This document shows positions 34,532 through 44,294 of a stretch of DNA of 64,000 bases, in pieces; position 1 is the stretch's first letter, and each line of letters opens with the position of its first letter. Made by a program: the position numbers and the translations under genes. The DNA is from [Clostridium] symbiosum (lineage in GTDB: Bacteria > Bacillota > Clostridia > Lachnospirales > Lachnospiraceae): the NCBI GenBank assembly GCA_021769625.1, contig JAETSN010000014.1, forward strand, positions 1-64,000, in the 5' to 3' direction. The notes beneath the pieces are model-generated. The model did no database searches, was not told the origin of the DNA, and worked only from the letters and a program-made list of their open reading frames with translations.

Positions 34532-34638
34532 CTTTTTCCTATCTCCTGTCATCATTCACAAATCCCAAACTCATGCTCAATATCGCCCAGTTAACCTCCC
34601 ACGTCCGGCACCAACAACCTCGACATTGCTTTCCGCCT

Positions 34639-36087
34639 CTAGAAATTGAAATACAGGAAAGAGCTGACGCCCGCCAGGGAAACAACGCAGTACAAAAACA
34701 ATACCGCCGTCCCTGCCGCGCTCCCTATGCCAAACCGGCTCCTTTCCACACGTTCCGCCGCATTCTTTCCTATGAACGCCAGATAAAGCGCCAGCACCAT
34801 AAACAGCACACAGGGCAGATAATCCCTGACAAACACCGAGCTGACCGGGATCACCTGAAGCAGATACTCCCATGCACTGCCCTTGAAAAACACGGCGATC
34901 TCCGCCATTGGCGGTCCGAATCCCCCCGAAAAGATCTGTCGATACATATCGCACATCGCCCCAAGATCCGGGGAGCGGAACGACACGAACGCCAGATTCA
35001 CAAAACAGAATGTCAAAAAGACCATCAGCCGTCTCGGCACTTTTTTCCAGAACGGTTTTCCCAGGTAATCGATCATGTAGCCTATGCCGTGCATCACGCC
35101 CCAGAGCACAAAAGTCCAGCTTGCCCCGTGCCAGAGGCCGCTCAAGAAAAACACGATAAAACTGTTCCTGCAGGTTTTGGCTTTTCCCTTCCTGCTTCCG
35201 CCTAACGGGATATATACATATTTCGTAAAAAAGCGTCCCAGCGTGATGTGCCACCTCTTCCAGAATTCTATGATCCCCGCCGACTGATAGGGGGAATTGA
35301 AGTTCACAGGCAGCTCGATATGCAGCATATACCCGATTCCCTTCGCCATATCGCAGTAGCCGGAAAAATCAAAATAGAGCTGGAACGTATACAGCACCGA
35401 GATGAGAATGGCATTGGTGGAATCCAAAACCGCTATGGCGCCGTATCCCCAGTCCACAGCCCCTCCCAGCGTATCTGCCAGTGTCACCTTCTTTGCCAGC
35501 CCCAGCGTAAAAAGCATGATCCCTTTTGCGAACAGATCGCCGTCCGGCTTTTTCCGCAGAGGATCGCGAAACTGCGCCATCATCTCCCCGTGGGTGACGA
35601 TGGGGCCTGCGATAAGCTGCGGAAAGAAAACGACAAACAGCGCATATTCAATAAATCCGCATTTTCCGGCTTCCCCCTTATAGGTATCCGCCAGAAAAGA
35701 TATCTGCTGAAATGTAAAAAAACTGATGCCCAGAGGCAGCACGATATTTCGGAGCATAAAAGAAGTACCGAAAACCGCGTTGATATTTTCGGCGAAAAAA
35801 TCAAAATATTTGAAATAGCATAACAGCAGCAGATTGAAGGCAGTCCCTGCTATGATATAAGCCTTATGCCTGTCCCTGCATATCCTGCAGTGAAAAAAAT
35901 AATTCACAAGAATACTGGCCGCCAGAAGAAGCAGATAGGACAGATTAAAATAGGCATAAAACCAGCAGGACATCCCGATCAGGGAAATCTGCGCCAAAGT
36001 ATATTTTTCATACCTGTTCAGGAGATAGTACAGAATCAGCGCGACAGGCAGAAACAAAAAAATAAAGATATAGGAATTAAACAGCAT
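34639..36087 (-). CDS. MBOAT family membrane O-acyltransferase (AlgI/DltB-like)
   Basis: 482 residues, about 11 membrane segments. The MBOAT signature FLSGLWHGASWTFVLWGVMHGIGY contains the invariant His (WHG), and WHITLGRFFTKYVYIPLGGSRKG is the AlgI/DltB re-entrant region. These proteins pass acyl groups across the membrane onto alginate-like polymers, teichoic acids or peptidoglycan. First of a two-gene set with the SGNH-like protein. No dltA or dltC lies nearby, so acetylation is more likely than D-alanylation. Confidence 0.9.
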   Translation of the reverse strand: MLFNSYIFIFLFLPVALILYYLLNRYEKYTLAQISLIGMSCWFYAYFNLSYLLLLAASILVNYFFHCRICRDRHKAYIIAGTAFNLLLLCYFKYFDFFAENINAVFGTSFMLRNIVLPLGISFFTFQQISFLADTYKGEAGKCGFIEYALFVVFFPQLIAGPIVTHGEMMAQFRDPLRKKPDGDLFAKGIMLFTLGLAKKVTLADTLGGAVDWGYGAIAVLDSTNAILISVLYTFQLYFDFSGYCDMAKGIGYMLHIELPVNFNSPYQSAGIIEFWKRWHITLGRFFTKYVYIPLGGSRKGKAKTCRNSFIVFFLSGLWHGASWTFVLWGVMHGIGYMIDYLGKPFWKKVPRRLMVFLTFCFVNLAFVSFRSPDLGAMCDMYRQIFSGGFGPPMAEIAVFFKGSAWEYLLQVIPVSSVFVRDYLPCVLFMVLALYLAFIGKNAAERVERSRFGIGSAAGTAVLFLYCVVSLAGVSSFLYFNF

Positions 36088-36173
36088 TTTTTCTATTCCA
36101 GTTCCGCAGCATCCTTTTATAACAGAGGCTGCTCAGCATAAGCCCATCTGCAAAGCATGTGGGCGTTGGTTGA

Positions 36174-36818
36174 TCACTCTATATAACCATCTTCTTTTTT
36201 CTTGGGACGATATTCTTCCGGATGATAATGCATATCGAAAATGTCAATGACATCCCGGCCGAAAATGTTATGCATATAGGTATACAGTTCAAAAGTACTG
36301 GTCTCCCTCTCCTGCTTACGGATAATGTTTTCCTTCAACTCATCCCGCATTTTACTGATCCAGTCCTCATAATACTCGATCTCTTTCCGGTTTTCTTCCA
36401 GACGCCTGTAACAGAGTTCCATGGTTTTCAGCATCAGCTGATAATTCGTCTCATCTATCTCTTTCTCATGATCACCTGCGTCCTCCTGAAGCTGTTTAAG
36501 CCTTTCATTGCATTCCTCCACCAGACGCCTGTGACGGTCCATCTCCCGCTCGATCGCCTCATCTTTGTTTCCACCGTACCGGTCCGCAAGCTGTATGATC
36601 TCGTCCATCAGTTTCCTTTTACAGGCTTTCAGCTTTTTCTGTTCCGTGTTGGACTTCCCCTGCTCCTTCAGAAGTTCATTCAGCTTTTTCTCCAGCTTCC
36701 TGATCTCCGGCGTCTCATCCGCCTGCGTGAACAGCTTATGCCAGTTATTATCAAGCACCAACAGCGGAATCTTCGCTTTGGACAAGGCAGGCTTATAAAT
36801 ATCATCTGTTCTGGACAT
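36174..36818 (-). CDS. coiled-coil protein of unknown function
   Basis: About 214 residues from one of three adjacent ATGs (36824, 36821, 36818) behind aaagagga. Residues 30 to 170 are strongly helical and charged (RKLEKKLNELLKEQGK, RHRRLVEECNERLKQLQED, ELCYRRLEENRKEIEYYEDW), followed by FELYTYMHNIFGRDVIDIFD and a lysine-rich end. No membrane segment or signal. I do not recognise a family; its weak promoter region neighbours a repeat element and rex. Confidence 0.75.
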   Translation of the reverse strand: MSRTDDIYKPALSKAKIPLLVLDNNWHKLFTQADETPEIRKLEKKLNELLKEQGKSNTEQKKLKACKRKLMDEIIQLADRYGGNKDEAIEREMDRHRRLVEECNERLKQLQEDAGDHEKEIDETNYQLMLKTMELCYRRLEENRKEIEYYEDWISKMRDELKENIIRKQERETSTFELYTYMHNIFGRDVIDIFDMHYHPEEYRPKKKEDGYIE

Positions 36819-36880
36819 CATCATTCCTCTTTTCGTCAATTGTCTATTTTATAATCGATATTATACCGCTGCGTTTTTTT

Positions 36881-36932
36881 GGAGCGAGAGCGCGGCGACG
36901 GAGGATTTGATTTTCCTCCCGGCGTCCGGCAC
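36881..36932. repeat. degenerate copy of dispersed repeat family 2
   Basis: Shares gacggaggattt and ggcgtccgg with the full element at 37657-37709; the left arm has diverged. It lies between rex and the coiled-coil gene. Confidence 0.6.
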
Positions 36933-36948
36933 AATACCATCAACGTCA

Positions 36949-37605
36949 TTAACTCCCATCATTCTTCAACAAAAACGAAAGCTTCATCAAACTCTCGGAA
37001 AGATGTACATTTTCCACCTGAATATGCGGCGGCACATTCAGATCGCAATGGGCAAAATTCCAGATCGCGCGGATCCCGCAGTCCGCCAGCTTTTTCGCCA
37101 CCTCCACCGCGCAGGTCTTCGGGATGGTCAGCACCGCGATATCGATATCGTTCTCCTTCACAAAGGCCTCCATATTTTCCATCGGCTGCACTTCCATATC
37201 CCGGATCTTCTTTCCGTACAGCGCCGGATCATTATCAAAGATCCCCTGAAACAGAAATCCCCTGCGCTGGAAATTCATATAGTTTGCCAGCGCCTGTCCC
37301 AGATTGCCCGCACCAACGATGATCAGATGATGGGTCTTATCCAGCCCCAGTATCTTCCCGATCTCCGCATACAGATACTCCACATTATAGCCGTATCCCT
37401 GCTGGCCAAACCCGCCGAACTGGTTTAAATCCTGCCGGATCTGGGAAGCCGTCACATGCATGATATCGCTCAGCTCCCTTGAGGATATCCTTGTGACCCC
37501 CTCATCCTTCAGCTCCCCAAGATACCTGAAATACCGCGGAAGCCTCCCGATCACAGCCTGGGAGATTTCTTTTGATAACTCTTTTGACTCTTCCATTTTA
37601 AGCAA
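36949..37605 (-). CDS. rex: redox-sensing transcriptional repressor Rex
   Basis: 218 residues. N-terminal winged helix (ISSRELSDIMHVTASQIRQDLNQFGGFGQQGYGYNVEYL) and a Rossmann domain (HLIIVGAGNLGQALANY) that senses the NADH/NAD+ ratio, with the C-terminal domain-swap helix (HLSESLMKLSFLL). Rex controls fermentation genes in Clostridia. Flanked on both sides by repeat family 2 elements. No perfect Rex site was spotted in its own short upstream region. Confidence 0.96.
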   Translation of the reverse strand: MLKMEESKELSKEISQAVIGRLPRYFRYLGELKDEGVTRISSRELSDIMHVTASQIRQDLNQFGGFGQQGYGYNVEYLYAEIGKILGLDKTHHLIIVGAGNLGQALANYMNFQRRGFLFQGIFDNDPALYGKKIRDMEVQPMENMEAFVKENDIDIAVLTIPKTCAVEVAKKLADCGIRAIWNFAHCDLNVPPHIQVENVHLSESLMKLSFLLKNDGS

Positions 37606-37656
37606 ACCTCTTTATATCCTGTCAATTAATATTGTCCATTGAATACCTTAGCCAGC

Positions 37657-37709
37657 CGCGAGAATAACAGCGTAGTGACGGAGGATTTTATTATTCTCGC
37701 GGCGTCCGG
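37657..37709. repeat. dispersed repeat family 2, full element
   Basis: Perfect 11-bp terminal arms cgcgagaataa (37657-37667) and ttattctcgcg (37691-37701), an internal gacggaggatttta, then gcgtccgg. It sits in the gap between rex and mscS. Related copies at 36881-36932 and 7006-7024. Confidence 0.75.
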
Positions 37710-37729
37710 TTTTGCCAACCTGATAAACA

Positions 37730-38509
37730 TCAGGATTTCACCGTCACCGTCTGATATGGTATCTCGATCCCATGCTCCAGGTACTGCTGCACCAGAGCCA
37801 GCCTGATCTCACTGCAGGCCTGAAAACTGTCATTCAGGTTTCTGGTCCAGACAGTAGTCTTTAAGATAACACCGTCCGCCGAATACCCCTTTACAAAAAC
37901 TTTGTTCTCCATGGTATTCATCGTCAGCTCATTCTCGGCACAGATCTTCTTCATCAGTTCCATCGCCTTGGCGATATCCGAATCATACCCCACCGTGATC
38001 TCCATAAAGTTTCCGATATTCTCCGTATAATTCGTGTTGGTGATCACCGCGGAATCCATCACGGAATTCGGAACGATGCAGCTCTCCTCATTATACTGGT
38101 TTATGATCGTATGACGCATCGTGATATCCGTCACGATCCCTTCCGCGATCACGCTGTTTCCCTGTAATACCCTGATCTTGTCGTTGACATTATAGGGCTT
38201 GGAAAACGCCAGAATAAAACCGCTGATCACGTTGGAGAGCGCCTGCTGCGCCGCAAAGGTCGCCACGGCGATGACCAATGAACCGCTCTGCAGAAGGGCT
38301 GTACTCATATCCTTTGTCATCTCGAACTGCTGTGCAAGCGCATAGATCGTCAATACAATGATAACAACGTTGATAACGCTTCGGGAAAACCGAAGATGCG
38401 CCGCATTATTCTTTCGCTCGATATGTCTGAATATCAGATTTACGATCTGAGTCAGAACGACAGCAGCACTGATAAACCCGACGATCATGATAATATTTCC
38501 GACATCCAT
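37730..38509 (-). CDS. small-conductance mechanosensitive channel, MscS family
   Basis: 259 residues from ATG 38509 (MDVGNIIMIVG) with a gggagatg site. Three membrane helices (the third, ALLQSGSLVIAVATFAAQQALSNVISGFILAF, is the pore helix rich in Ala/Gly), then the beta domain (NDKIRVLQGNSVIAEGIVTDITMRHTII) and the alpha-beta end. It releases solutes on hypo-osmotic shock. Divergent from the ABC-F gene with its own promoter. Confidence 0.93.
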   Translation of the reverse strand: MDVGNIIMIVGFISAAVVLTQIVNLIFRHIERKNNAAHLRFSRSVINVVIIVLTIYALAQQFEMTKDMSTALLQSGSLVIAVATFAAQQALSNVISGFILAFSKPYNVNDKIRVLQGNSVIAEGIVTDITMRHTIINQYNEESCIVPNSVMDSAVITNTNYTENIGNFMEITVGYDSDIAKAMELMKKICAENELTMNTMENKVFVKGYSADGVILKTTVWTRNLNDSFQACSEIRLALVQQYLEHGIEIPYQTVTVKS

Positions 38510-38533
38510 GTTTTCATCTCCCTTCCACTCCAT

Positions 38534-38562
38534 AGTATAACACTATCTGCCAAAGTCAGCAA
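38534..38562 (-). promoter_or_regulatory. sigma-A promoter of mscS-type gene
   Basis: Minus strand -35 TTGCTG (38557-38562), 17-bp spacer, -10 TATACT (38534-38539). Confidence 0.7.
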
Positions 38563-38581
38563 ATACTCTTCTCAGAATTTA

Positions 38582-38610
38582 TTGACAGTTTTCGCTTTCC
38601 TTAGTAAACT
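38582..38610 (+). promoter_or_regulatory. sigma-A promoter of the ABC-F gene
   Basis: -35 TTGACA (38582-38587), 17-bp spacer, -10 TAAACT (38605-38610); leader of about 35 nt before the ATG, too short for an attenuator of the kind that controls some antibiotic-resistance ABC-F genes. Confidence 0.78.
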
Positions 38611-38651
38611 GATGTAGTCTGAAGTTTTGTACGATAGAGAGGTATACCGCA

Positions 38652-40577
38652 ATGATCTTATCCTGTCAGAATATATCAAAGGCCTTTGACGGCAAACCTG
38701 TCCTGAAACAGGCAAATTTCCATATAGAAGACCACGAAAAAGCAGCGATCATCGGCATCAACGGCGCCGGAAAGACGACGCTTTTAAATATCATCACAGG
38801 ACACCTTTCGCCGGATGAGGGTGTTGTCAGCATCTCCAGAGGCAAGACCATCGGCTATCTGGAACAAAGCCCCATCCTTGACAGCGAAAACACTATCTAT
38901 GACGAGCTGATGAGTGTCAAGGACTATCTGCTGAAAATGGAACAGGAGATCCGGCAGATGGAGCATGATATGAAACATAAGGAAGGCGATGCACTGGAAA
39001 GCCTGATGAACCAGTATGCCCGCCTTACCACCCGTTTTGAATCGGAAAACGGCTATGCCTATAAGAGCGAACTGACCGGCGTGCTAAAAGGACTCGGATT
39101 TGAAGAGTCAGAGTATGATAAACCGGTCTGCACCCTGTCCGGCGGTCAGAAAACAAGGGTGGCGCTTGGGAAACTTTTGCTGCTCTCCCCCGACATTATC
39201 CTGCTGGATGAGCCTACAAACCATCTGGATATGAACGCGATCCGCTGGCTGGAGGGCTATCTTTCCAACTATAAGGGCGCTGTCCTGATCGTCTCCCATG
39301 ACCGGTATTTTCTGGACCGCATCGCTGAAAAGATCATCGAAATCGATGCCGGAAATGTCATGGCCTTTACCGGCAATTACACCGACTATGCCAAAAAGAA
39401 GGAACAGTACCGCGCAGAGCGGATGCACGCCTACCTGAATCAACAGCGGGAGATCAAACATCAGCAGGAAGTCATCGATAAACTGAAATCCTTCAACCGG
39501 GAAAAGTCCATCAAGCGGGCGGAAAGCCGGGAGAAGATGCTGGAAAAGATAGAAGTGCTGGAAAAACCAACGGAAGTCCGCAACGATATGCGCATCGCCC
39601 TTGTTCCGAGCATTGTCAGCGGAAAGGACGTGCTTGATATCACGGAACTCAGCAAGGCATTTGATGACGAAGTACTGTTTCAGAAGATCTCGTTTTCCTT
39701 AAAGCGCGGTGAACATGTGGCGGTCATCGGTGACAACGGCACCGGAAAGACCACCCTCTTAAAGCTGATCAACGAACTGCTCCCTGCGGATGAAGGCACG
39801 ATCCGCCTCGGCACCAACGTGCATATCGGCTATTATGATCAGGAACATCATGTGCTGCATTCCGAAAAATCCATTTACGATGAGATTTCCGACGAATATC
39901 CCGCCCTCACCACGACACAGATCCGGAATATTCTTGCGGCATTTCTCTTTACCGGCGATGATGTCTTCAAACTGATAAAAGAATGCAGCGGCGGAGAGAA
40001 GGGACGTATTTCCCTTGCAAAGCTGATGCTCTCCGAAGCAAACTTCCTGATCCTGGACGAGCCCACCAACCATCTGGATATCACCTCCAAGGAAATTCTG
40101 GAGGACGCGCTGAACGATTACGAGGGGACCGTGCTCTACGTCTCCCACGACCGGTACTTTATCAACCGGACTGCGCACCGGATACTGGAACTCTCGGGCC
40201 AGACACTGACCGGTTATCTCGGAAACTATGACTATTATCTGGAAAAAAAGGCGACTCATACAGAGTCCGGATCCGGAAAATCTTCCGGAACTTCCGGCAG
40301 TTCTGACACCTCTGTCATATCTTCCGCCAAGGCGGACTGGCAGGCTAAAAAAGCGGCGCAGGCAAGACAGCGAAAACTGGAGAATGATTTAAAAAAGACA
40401 GAAGCGCGCATCGCGGAACTGGAGCAGAAGATCGCGGATATCGATACATTAATGTCCTCCGATGAAGTCTGCCGCAATTCCGCAAAGCTCTCCGAACTGT
40501 CCGCAGAGCAGGGAAAATTGCAGGAAGAACTGGATCACCTGTACGAAGAATGGGAGCGGCTGTCGGAGATGGCGTGA
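38652..40577 (+). CDS. ABC-F family ATPase
   Basis: 641 residues, two ATPase domains without membrane segments. First: GINGAGKTTLLNIITG, LSGGQKTRVALGKLLL, LLDEPTNHLDM. Second: GDNGTGKTTLLKLINELL, CSGGEKGRISLAKLML, LILDEPTNHLDI. The linker between them (KSIKRAESREKMLEKIEVL) is the ribosome-reaching arm, and a Ser-rich stretch plus a C-terminal coiled coil (KLENDLKKTEARIAELEQK) resemble Uup or YdiF-type members. It likely acts on stalled ribosomes. The short leader argues against inducible antibiotic resistance. Confidence 0.93.
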   Translation: MILSCQNISKAFDGKPVLKQANFHIEDHEKAAIIGINGAGKTTLLNIITGHLSPDEGVVSISRGKTIGYLEQSPILDSENTIYDELMSVKDYLLKMEQEIRQMEHDMKHKEGDALESLMNQYARLTTRFESENGYAYKSELTGVLKGLGFEESEYDKPVCTLSGGQKTRVALGKLLLLSPDIILLDEPTNHLDMNAIRWLEGYLSNYKGAVLIVSHDRYFLDRIAEKIIEIDAGNVMAFTGNYTDYAKKKEQYRAERMHAYLNQQREIKHQQEVIDKLKSFNREKSIKRAESREKMLEKIEVLEKPTEVRNDMRIALVPSIVSGKDVLDITELSKAFDDEVLFQKISFSLKRGEHVAVIGDNGTGKTTLLKLINELLPADEGTIRLGTNVHIGYYDQEHHVLHSEKSIYDEISDEYPALTTTQIRNILAAFLFTGDDVFKLIKECSGGEKGRISLAKLMLSEANFLILDEPTNHLDITSKEILEDALNDYEGTVLYVSHDRYFINRTAHRILELSGQTLTGYLGNYDYYLEKKATHTESGSGKSSGTSGSSDTSVISSAKADWQAKKAAQARQRKLENDLKKTEARIAELEQKIADIDTLMSSDEVCRNSAKLSELSAEQGKLQEELDHLYEEWERLSEMA

Positions 40578-40644
40578 CGGTCTCCCCCGCTTTCCTACCC
40601 TCCCACAGCCTCCCGGTACTCCTCACTTCCCACGTCGCTCCAGG

Positions 40645-41853
40645 CTATGATATTTCCTCAAGCCTCTCACGGATCGCCCTGATGAAATCCTGGGAATTCA
40701 GGACAGTGACATCCTTCAGGCTCGTGATCAGCGCCAGATCCTTTGTCATCTTACCGGACTCTATGGTTTCCAGCGTTGCTTTTTCCAGTTTATCCGCAAA
40801 GGCGGAAAGCTCTTTATTTCCATCCAGCTCGCCGCGTTTCCTGAGGGCGCCTGTCCACGCAAAAATGGTAGCCACAGAATTTGTGGAGGTTTCCTCCCCC
40901 GCCAGATGTTTGTAGTAGTGGCGCTGCACTGTGCCGTGGGCCGCCTCATACTCGTAGACGCCGTCCGGTGATACCAGCACGGAGGTCATCATCGCGAGGG
41001 AACCGAAAGCGGAAGATACCATATCGCTCATGACATCCCCGTCATAATTCTTGCACGCCCAGATGAAACCGCCTTTGGATTTCATCACCCTTGCCACCGC
41101 ATCGTCGATCAACGTATAGAAATACTCTATCCCCGCCTTCTCAAAAGCCTCCCTGTACTCCTGATCATAGATCTCCTGAAAAATATCCTTAAACGTGTGG
41201 TCATATTTTTTGGAGATCGTATCTTTGGTCGCAAACCAGATGTCCTGCTTTAAATCCAGCGCATAGCTAAGGCAGGCTCTCGCAAAACTCTCGATGGACG
41301 CATTGGTATTGTGCATCCCCTGCAGGATGCCGGCACCCTTAAACTCATGGATCGTCTCCCGGATCTCCTTGCCGTCCTCCCCGGTAAAGACCAGTTCCGC
41401 CTTCCCCGGACCGGGCGCTTTGATCTCCACATTTTTATAGACGTCACCGTAGGCATGCCTCGCCAGCGTGATCGGCTTCTCCCAGTTTTTCACGCAGGGC
41501 TCGATCCCCTTCACCACGATGGGTGTGCGGAACACTGTACCATCGAGCAGCGCGCGGATCGTGCCGTTGGGGCTCTTCCACATCTCTTTCAGATGATACT
41601 CTTCCACCCTTGCGGCATTGGGCGTGATCGTCGCGCATTTTACCGCAACGCCATACTTCTTCGTCGCCATCGCCGAGTCCACCGTCACCTGATCGTCCGT
41701 CTCGTTCCTGTGCTCCAGCCCCAGATCGTAATACTCCGTTTTCAGGTCAATGAACGGCAGCAGCAGCTCCTCCTTGATCATCTGCCAGAGGATCCTCGTC
41801 ATCTCATCCCCGTCCATCTCCACAAGAGGCGTTGTCATCTTAATCTTATCCAT
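40645..41853 (-). CDS. icd: NADP-dependent isocitrate dehydrogenase
   Basis: 402 residues of the eukaryote-like type [31 protein letters not shown] at the N terminus, [20 protein letters not shown] (isocitrate-binding SPNGT), [31 protein letters not shown] (metal-binding Asp) and [14 protein letters not shown] (NADP). Makes 2-oxoglutarate for glutamate. Last gene of the set Re-citrate synthase, GntR, icd. Strong ribosome site ggagaaaaagg. Aconitase, the middle enzyme, is not in the window. Confidence 0.95.
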   Translation of the reverse strand: MDKIKMTTPLVEMDGDEMTRILWQMIKEELLLPFIDLKTEYYDLGLEHRNETDDQVTVDSAMATKKYGVAVKCATITPNAARVEEYHLKEMWKSPNGTIRALLDGTVFRTPIVVKGIEPCVKNWEKPITLARHAYGDVYKNVEIKAPGPGKAELVFTGEDGKEIRETIHEFKGAGILQGMHNTNASIESFARACLSYALDLKQDIWFATKDTISKKYDHTFKDIFQEIYDQEYREAFEKAGIEYFYTLIDDAVARVMKSKGGFIWACKNYDGDVMSDMVSSAFGSLAMMTSVLVSPDGVYEYEAAHGTVQRHYYKHLAGEETSTNSVATIFAWTGALRKRGELDGNKELSAFADKLEKATLETIESGKMTKDLALITSLKDVTVLNSQDFIRAIRERLEEIS

Positions 41854-41866
41854 CCTTTTTCTCCTT

Positions 41867-42544
41867 TCAATAATCCTGATAGATTCCGCTCTCCACCATG
41901 TTCTGAAAAGCGTTTATCATATGCGCGTTTGCAAGTTCTTCCGCCCTGTCCGCATCCTTATCCCTGATTGCCTCCATGATCAGCCTGTGCTCATTGTTGG
42001 AGACGCTTGCCCTGCTGGTGGCGAGACTCTTCTTTCTCACCCGCAGCACATAATTGTGGTAATCCTTCAGCAGATGCTCCAGCATCTTGGAATCACATGC
42101 CTCGTACAGTATATCATGAAATCTGTTGTCCAGATCTGCGATCTGGTCCATATGCCCTTTCTGTGTATGGAATTCCGTCAGATAAACGTTCTCCTCCATC
42201 TCCTCCATCTGTTCTTTTGTGATATGTTCCGTCGCCCATCTGGCACAGAGCCCTTCCAGCTTGGAACGGATCATATAGATATCCTTCACATCCTTGACGG
42301 TAATGCCGGTCACAAATGCGCCCTTGTTCGGGATGATCTGGATCAGCCCCTCCAGCTCAAGCTGCCGGAACGCCTCCCTCACAGGCGTTCTCGACACGCC
42401 CAGTTCCTCTCCGATCGCAACCTCCTTTAATTCTTCGTGCTCCTTATATTTCCCGCTCAGAATGTCATCCCGGAGCTTATGGAAAACCCTCCCGCGAAGG
42501 GAATACTTGTCCGTCACTTCATTTTTTACATCATACTTTCCCAT
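41867..42544 (-). CDS. GntR family regulator, FadR/FCD subgroup
   Basis: 225 residues from ATG 42544 ([10 protein letters not shown]), picked for its tgagga site; a 26-residue extension upstream is unlikely. N-terminal winged helix ([40 protein letters not shown]) and an FCD effector domain with the metal-ligand pattern ([36 protein letters not shown]). FCD proteins often bind citrate-like or other organic acids. It lies between the citrate synthase and icd genes, and a fitting palindrome sits in the operon promoter (44207-44216). Confidence 0.92.
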   Translation of the reverse strand: MGKYDVKNEVTDKYSLRGRVFHKLRDDILSGKYKEHEELKEVAIGEELGVSRTPVREAFRQLELEGLIQIIPNKGAFVTGITVKDVKDIYMIRSKLEGLCARWATEHITKEQMEEMEENVYLTEFHTQKGHMDQIADLDNRFHDILYEACDSKMLEHLLKDYHNYVLRVRKKSLATSRASVSNNEHRLIMEAIRDKDADRAEELANAHMINAFQNMVESGIYQDY

Positions 42545-42714
42545 TTTGATCCTCACTTCACGCCCTTCCGGTAAATCCCGAATTTTCGATTCATGACCAA
42601 CGTACCGAACGCGTAAATCCATATTTCATTCTTCCCGCTGACGTCCGCTGATCCTGCCGCAGCGCATCATTAGATCAGCCTTTTTCTTACTGCCGGCTCA
42701 TCGTTTTGTGACAA

Positions 42715-44130
42715 TCATAACACAATTCCCAGTTTTTTGCACTCTTCACTGATCACAGCTTTCAGCTCTTCATCCGTAATGACGGTAACACGCCCTTCCG
42801 CATACTGTTCATCCACCCAGACCTTCACATTCTTTACAAGAGGACTTGTCTTATCCAATTGTTTCTCTTCTTTCAGCTTGTAATAAGTATTGATCCAATG
42901 GGCGATCCCCGCCAGCCCGGATGTATTGGAAACCGCACACAATACCGGCCTGTTTAAAAACTTCTCCGTATCGAATATATTATAGATCTCCTCGTTCTTC
43001 AAGAGCCCGTCCGCATGGATGCCGGCTCTCGTCACATTAAAATTCTTTCCGACAAACGGTGTTCTCGGCGGAATCTCATAGCCGATCTCTTTCTCATAAT
43101 ACTCTGCCAGCTCTGTGATGACCGTCGTATCCATGCCGTCAAGAGTGCCTTTTAACTGGGCATATTCAAATACCATTGCCTCCAGCGGTGTATTTCCCGT
43201 CCGCTCTCCGATGCCGAATAACGAAGTGTTCACCCCGCAGCAGCCGTAGAGCCATGCCGTCGTGGAATTGCTGACCGCCTTATAAAAGTCATTGTGCCCA
43301 TGCCATTCGATCAGTTCATGGGGCACGCCGGCATGTTTATGGATCGCATAAATAATGCCCTGTACAGAACGCGGAATAACAGCTCCCGGATAGTTTACGC
43401 CGTAGCCCATCGTATCGCAGGCACGCACTTTGATCGGTATCCGATATTCTTCCATCAGTTTCATCAGCTCCAGACAGAAAGGCACCACATAACCGTAAAT
43501 GTCTGCCCTTGTGATATCTTCCAGATGGCATCTCGGGCTGATCCCTTCCTCCAGGCAGTCCCGGATCACATTCAGATAATGCTCCATCGCCTGACGTCTT
43601 GTCATCTTTAGCTTCATAAAGATATGATAATCGGAACAGCTCACCAGAATGCCGGTTTCCTTCATGCCGATCTCTTTTACCAGTTTAAAATCTTCTTTGG
43701 ATGCACGGATCCAGCTAGTCACTTCCGGAAATGCATAGCCCCGCTCCATACAGCGGTAAACGGCATCCCGATCTTTCTTGCTGTACAGGAAAAACTCACA
43801 GGCGCGGATCAGTCCGTTTGGTCCGCCCAGCCGATGCAGATAATCGTAAATCGTAACGATCTGTTCTGTCGTGTAGGGAGCTCTTGACTGCTGGCCGTCC
43901 CGGAAAGTCGTGTCGGTGATCCAGATCTCCTCCGGCATATTGTGCGGCACGATCCTGTCATTAAAAGGAATTTTAGGTACCTCAGAATAGGGGAACATAT
44001 TTCGGAAAACGTTGGGTTTCTTCACGTCGTCCAGTATGTACATATGCTCCTCTATCTCCAACAGATGATTACTCTCATTCATCGTGATAGGCCTGTTTGT
44101 AAAAATATCTCTGTTATAATAATCTGTCAT
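42715..44130 (-). CDS. probable Re-citrate synthase (HMGL/isopropylmalate synthase-like family)
   Basis: 471 residues from ATG 44130, behind gggaggt; ATG 44136 is very close to that site. The HMGL-like TIM barrel shows WITDTTFRDGQQSRAPYT (metal and catalytic residues), RCHLEDITRADIYGY and ELIEWHGHNDFYKAV (metal-binding His pair). No LeuA regulatory domain is present. The length and sequence style fit the Re-face stereospecific citrate synthase of anaerobic Clostridia, and the operon with icd supports this over isopropylmalate, homocitrate or citramalate synthase. It would condense oxaloacetate and acetyl-CoA for glutamate supply. Confidence 0.8.
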   Translation of the reverse strand: MTDYYNRDIFTNRPITMNESNHLLEIEEHMYILDDVKKPNVFRNMFPYSEVPKIPFNDRIVPHNMPEEIWITDTTFRDGQQSRAPYTTEQIVTIYDYLHRLGGPNGLIRACEFFLYSKKDRDAVYRCMERGYAFPEVTSWIRASKEDFKLVKEIGMKETGILVSCSDYHIFMKLKMTRRQAMEHYLNVIRDCLEEGISPRCHLEDITRADIYGYVVPFCLELMKLMEEYRIPIKVRACDTMGYGVNYPGAVIPRSVQGIIYAIHKHAGVPHELIEWHGHNDFYKAVSNSTTAWLYGCCGVNTSLFGIGERTGNTPLEAMVFEYAQLKGTLDGMDTTVITELAEYYEKEIGYEIPPRTPFVGKNFNVTRAGIHADGLLKNEEIYNIFDTEKFLNRPVLCAVSNTSGLAGIAHWINTYYKLKEEKQLDKTSPLVKNVKVWVDEQYAEGRVTVITDEELKAVISEECKKLGIVL

Positions 44131-44206
44131 TTCCATACCTCCCGCCTTTTGCCGCCTGCCAGCATTATCCTATCTTTTGCAGCATCCGATTGTTTTTACT
44201 GTATTA

Positions 44207-44216
44207 TTGTATACAA
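44207..44216. promoter_or_regulatory. probable GntR operator in the citrate operon promoter
   Basis: Perfect palindrome ttgtatacaa, matching the T-N-G-T...A-C-N-A pattern of FadR-type GntR sites. It covers the -10 box of the operon that encodes the GntR protein. Confidence 0.65.
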
Positions 44217-44235
44217 CAGTACACGCTTGTGTCAA
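44208..44235 (-). promoter_or_regulatory. promoter of the Re-citrate synthase-GntR-icd operon
   Basis: Minus strand -35 TTGACA (44230-44235), 16-bp spacer, -10 TATACA (44208-44213); an overlapping TACAAT with an 18-bp spacer is possible. Confidence 0.65.
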
Positions 44236-44294
44236 TCATCATATTGACCAAAAAACAGGCAAAACTGACGCCATTCTTTGGGGACGGAAGTAAA

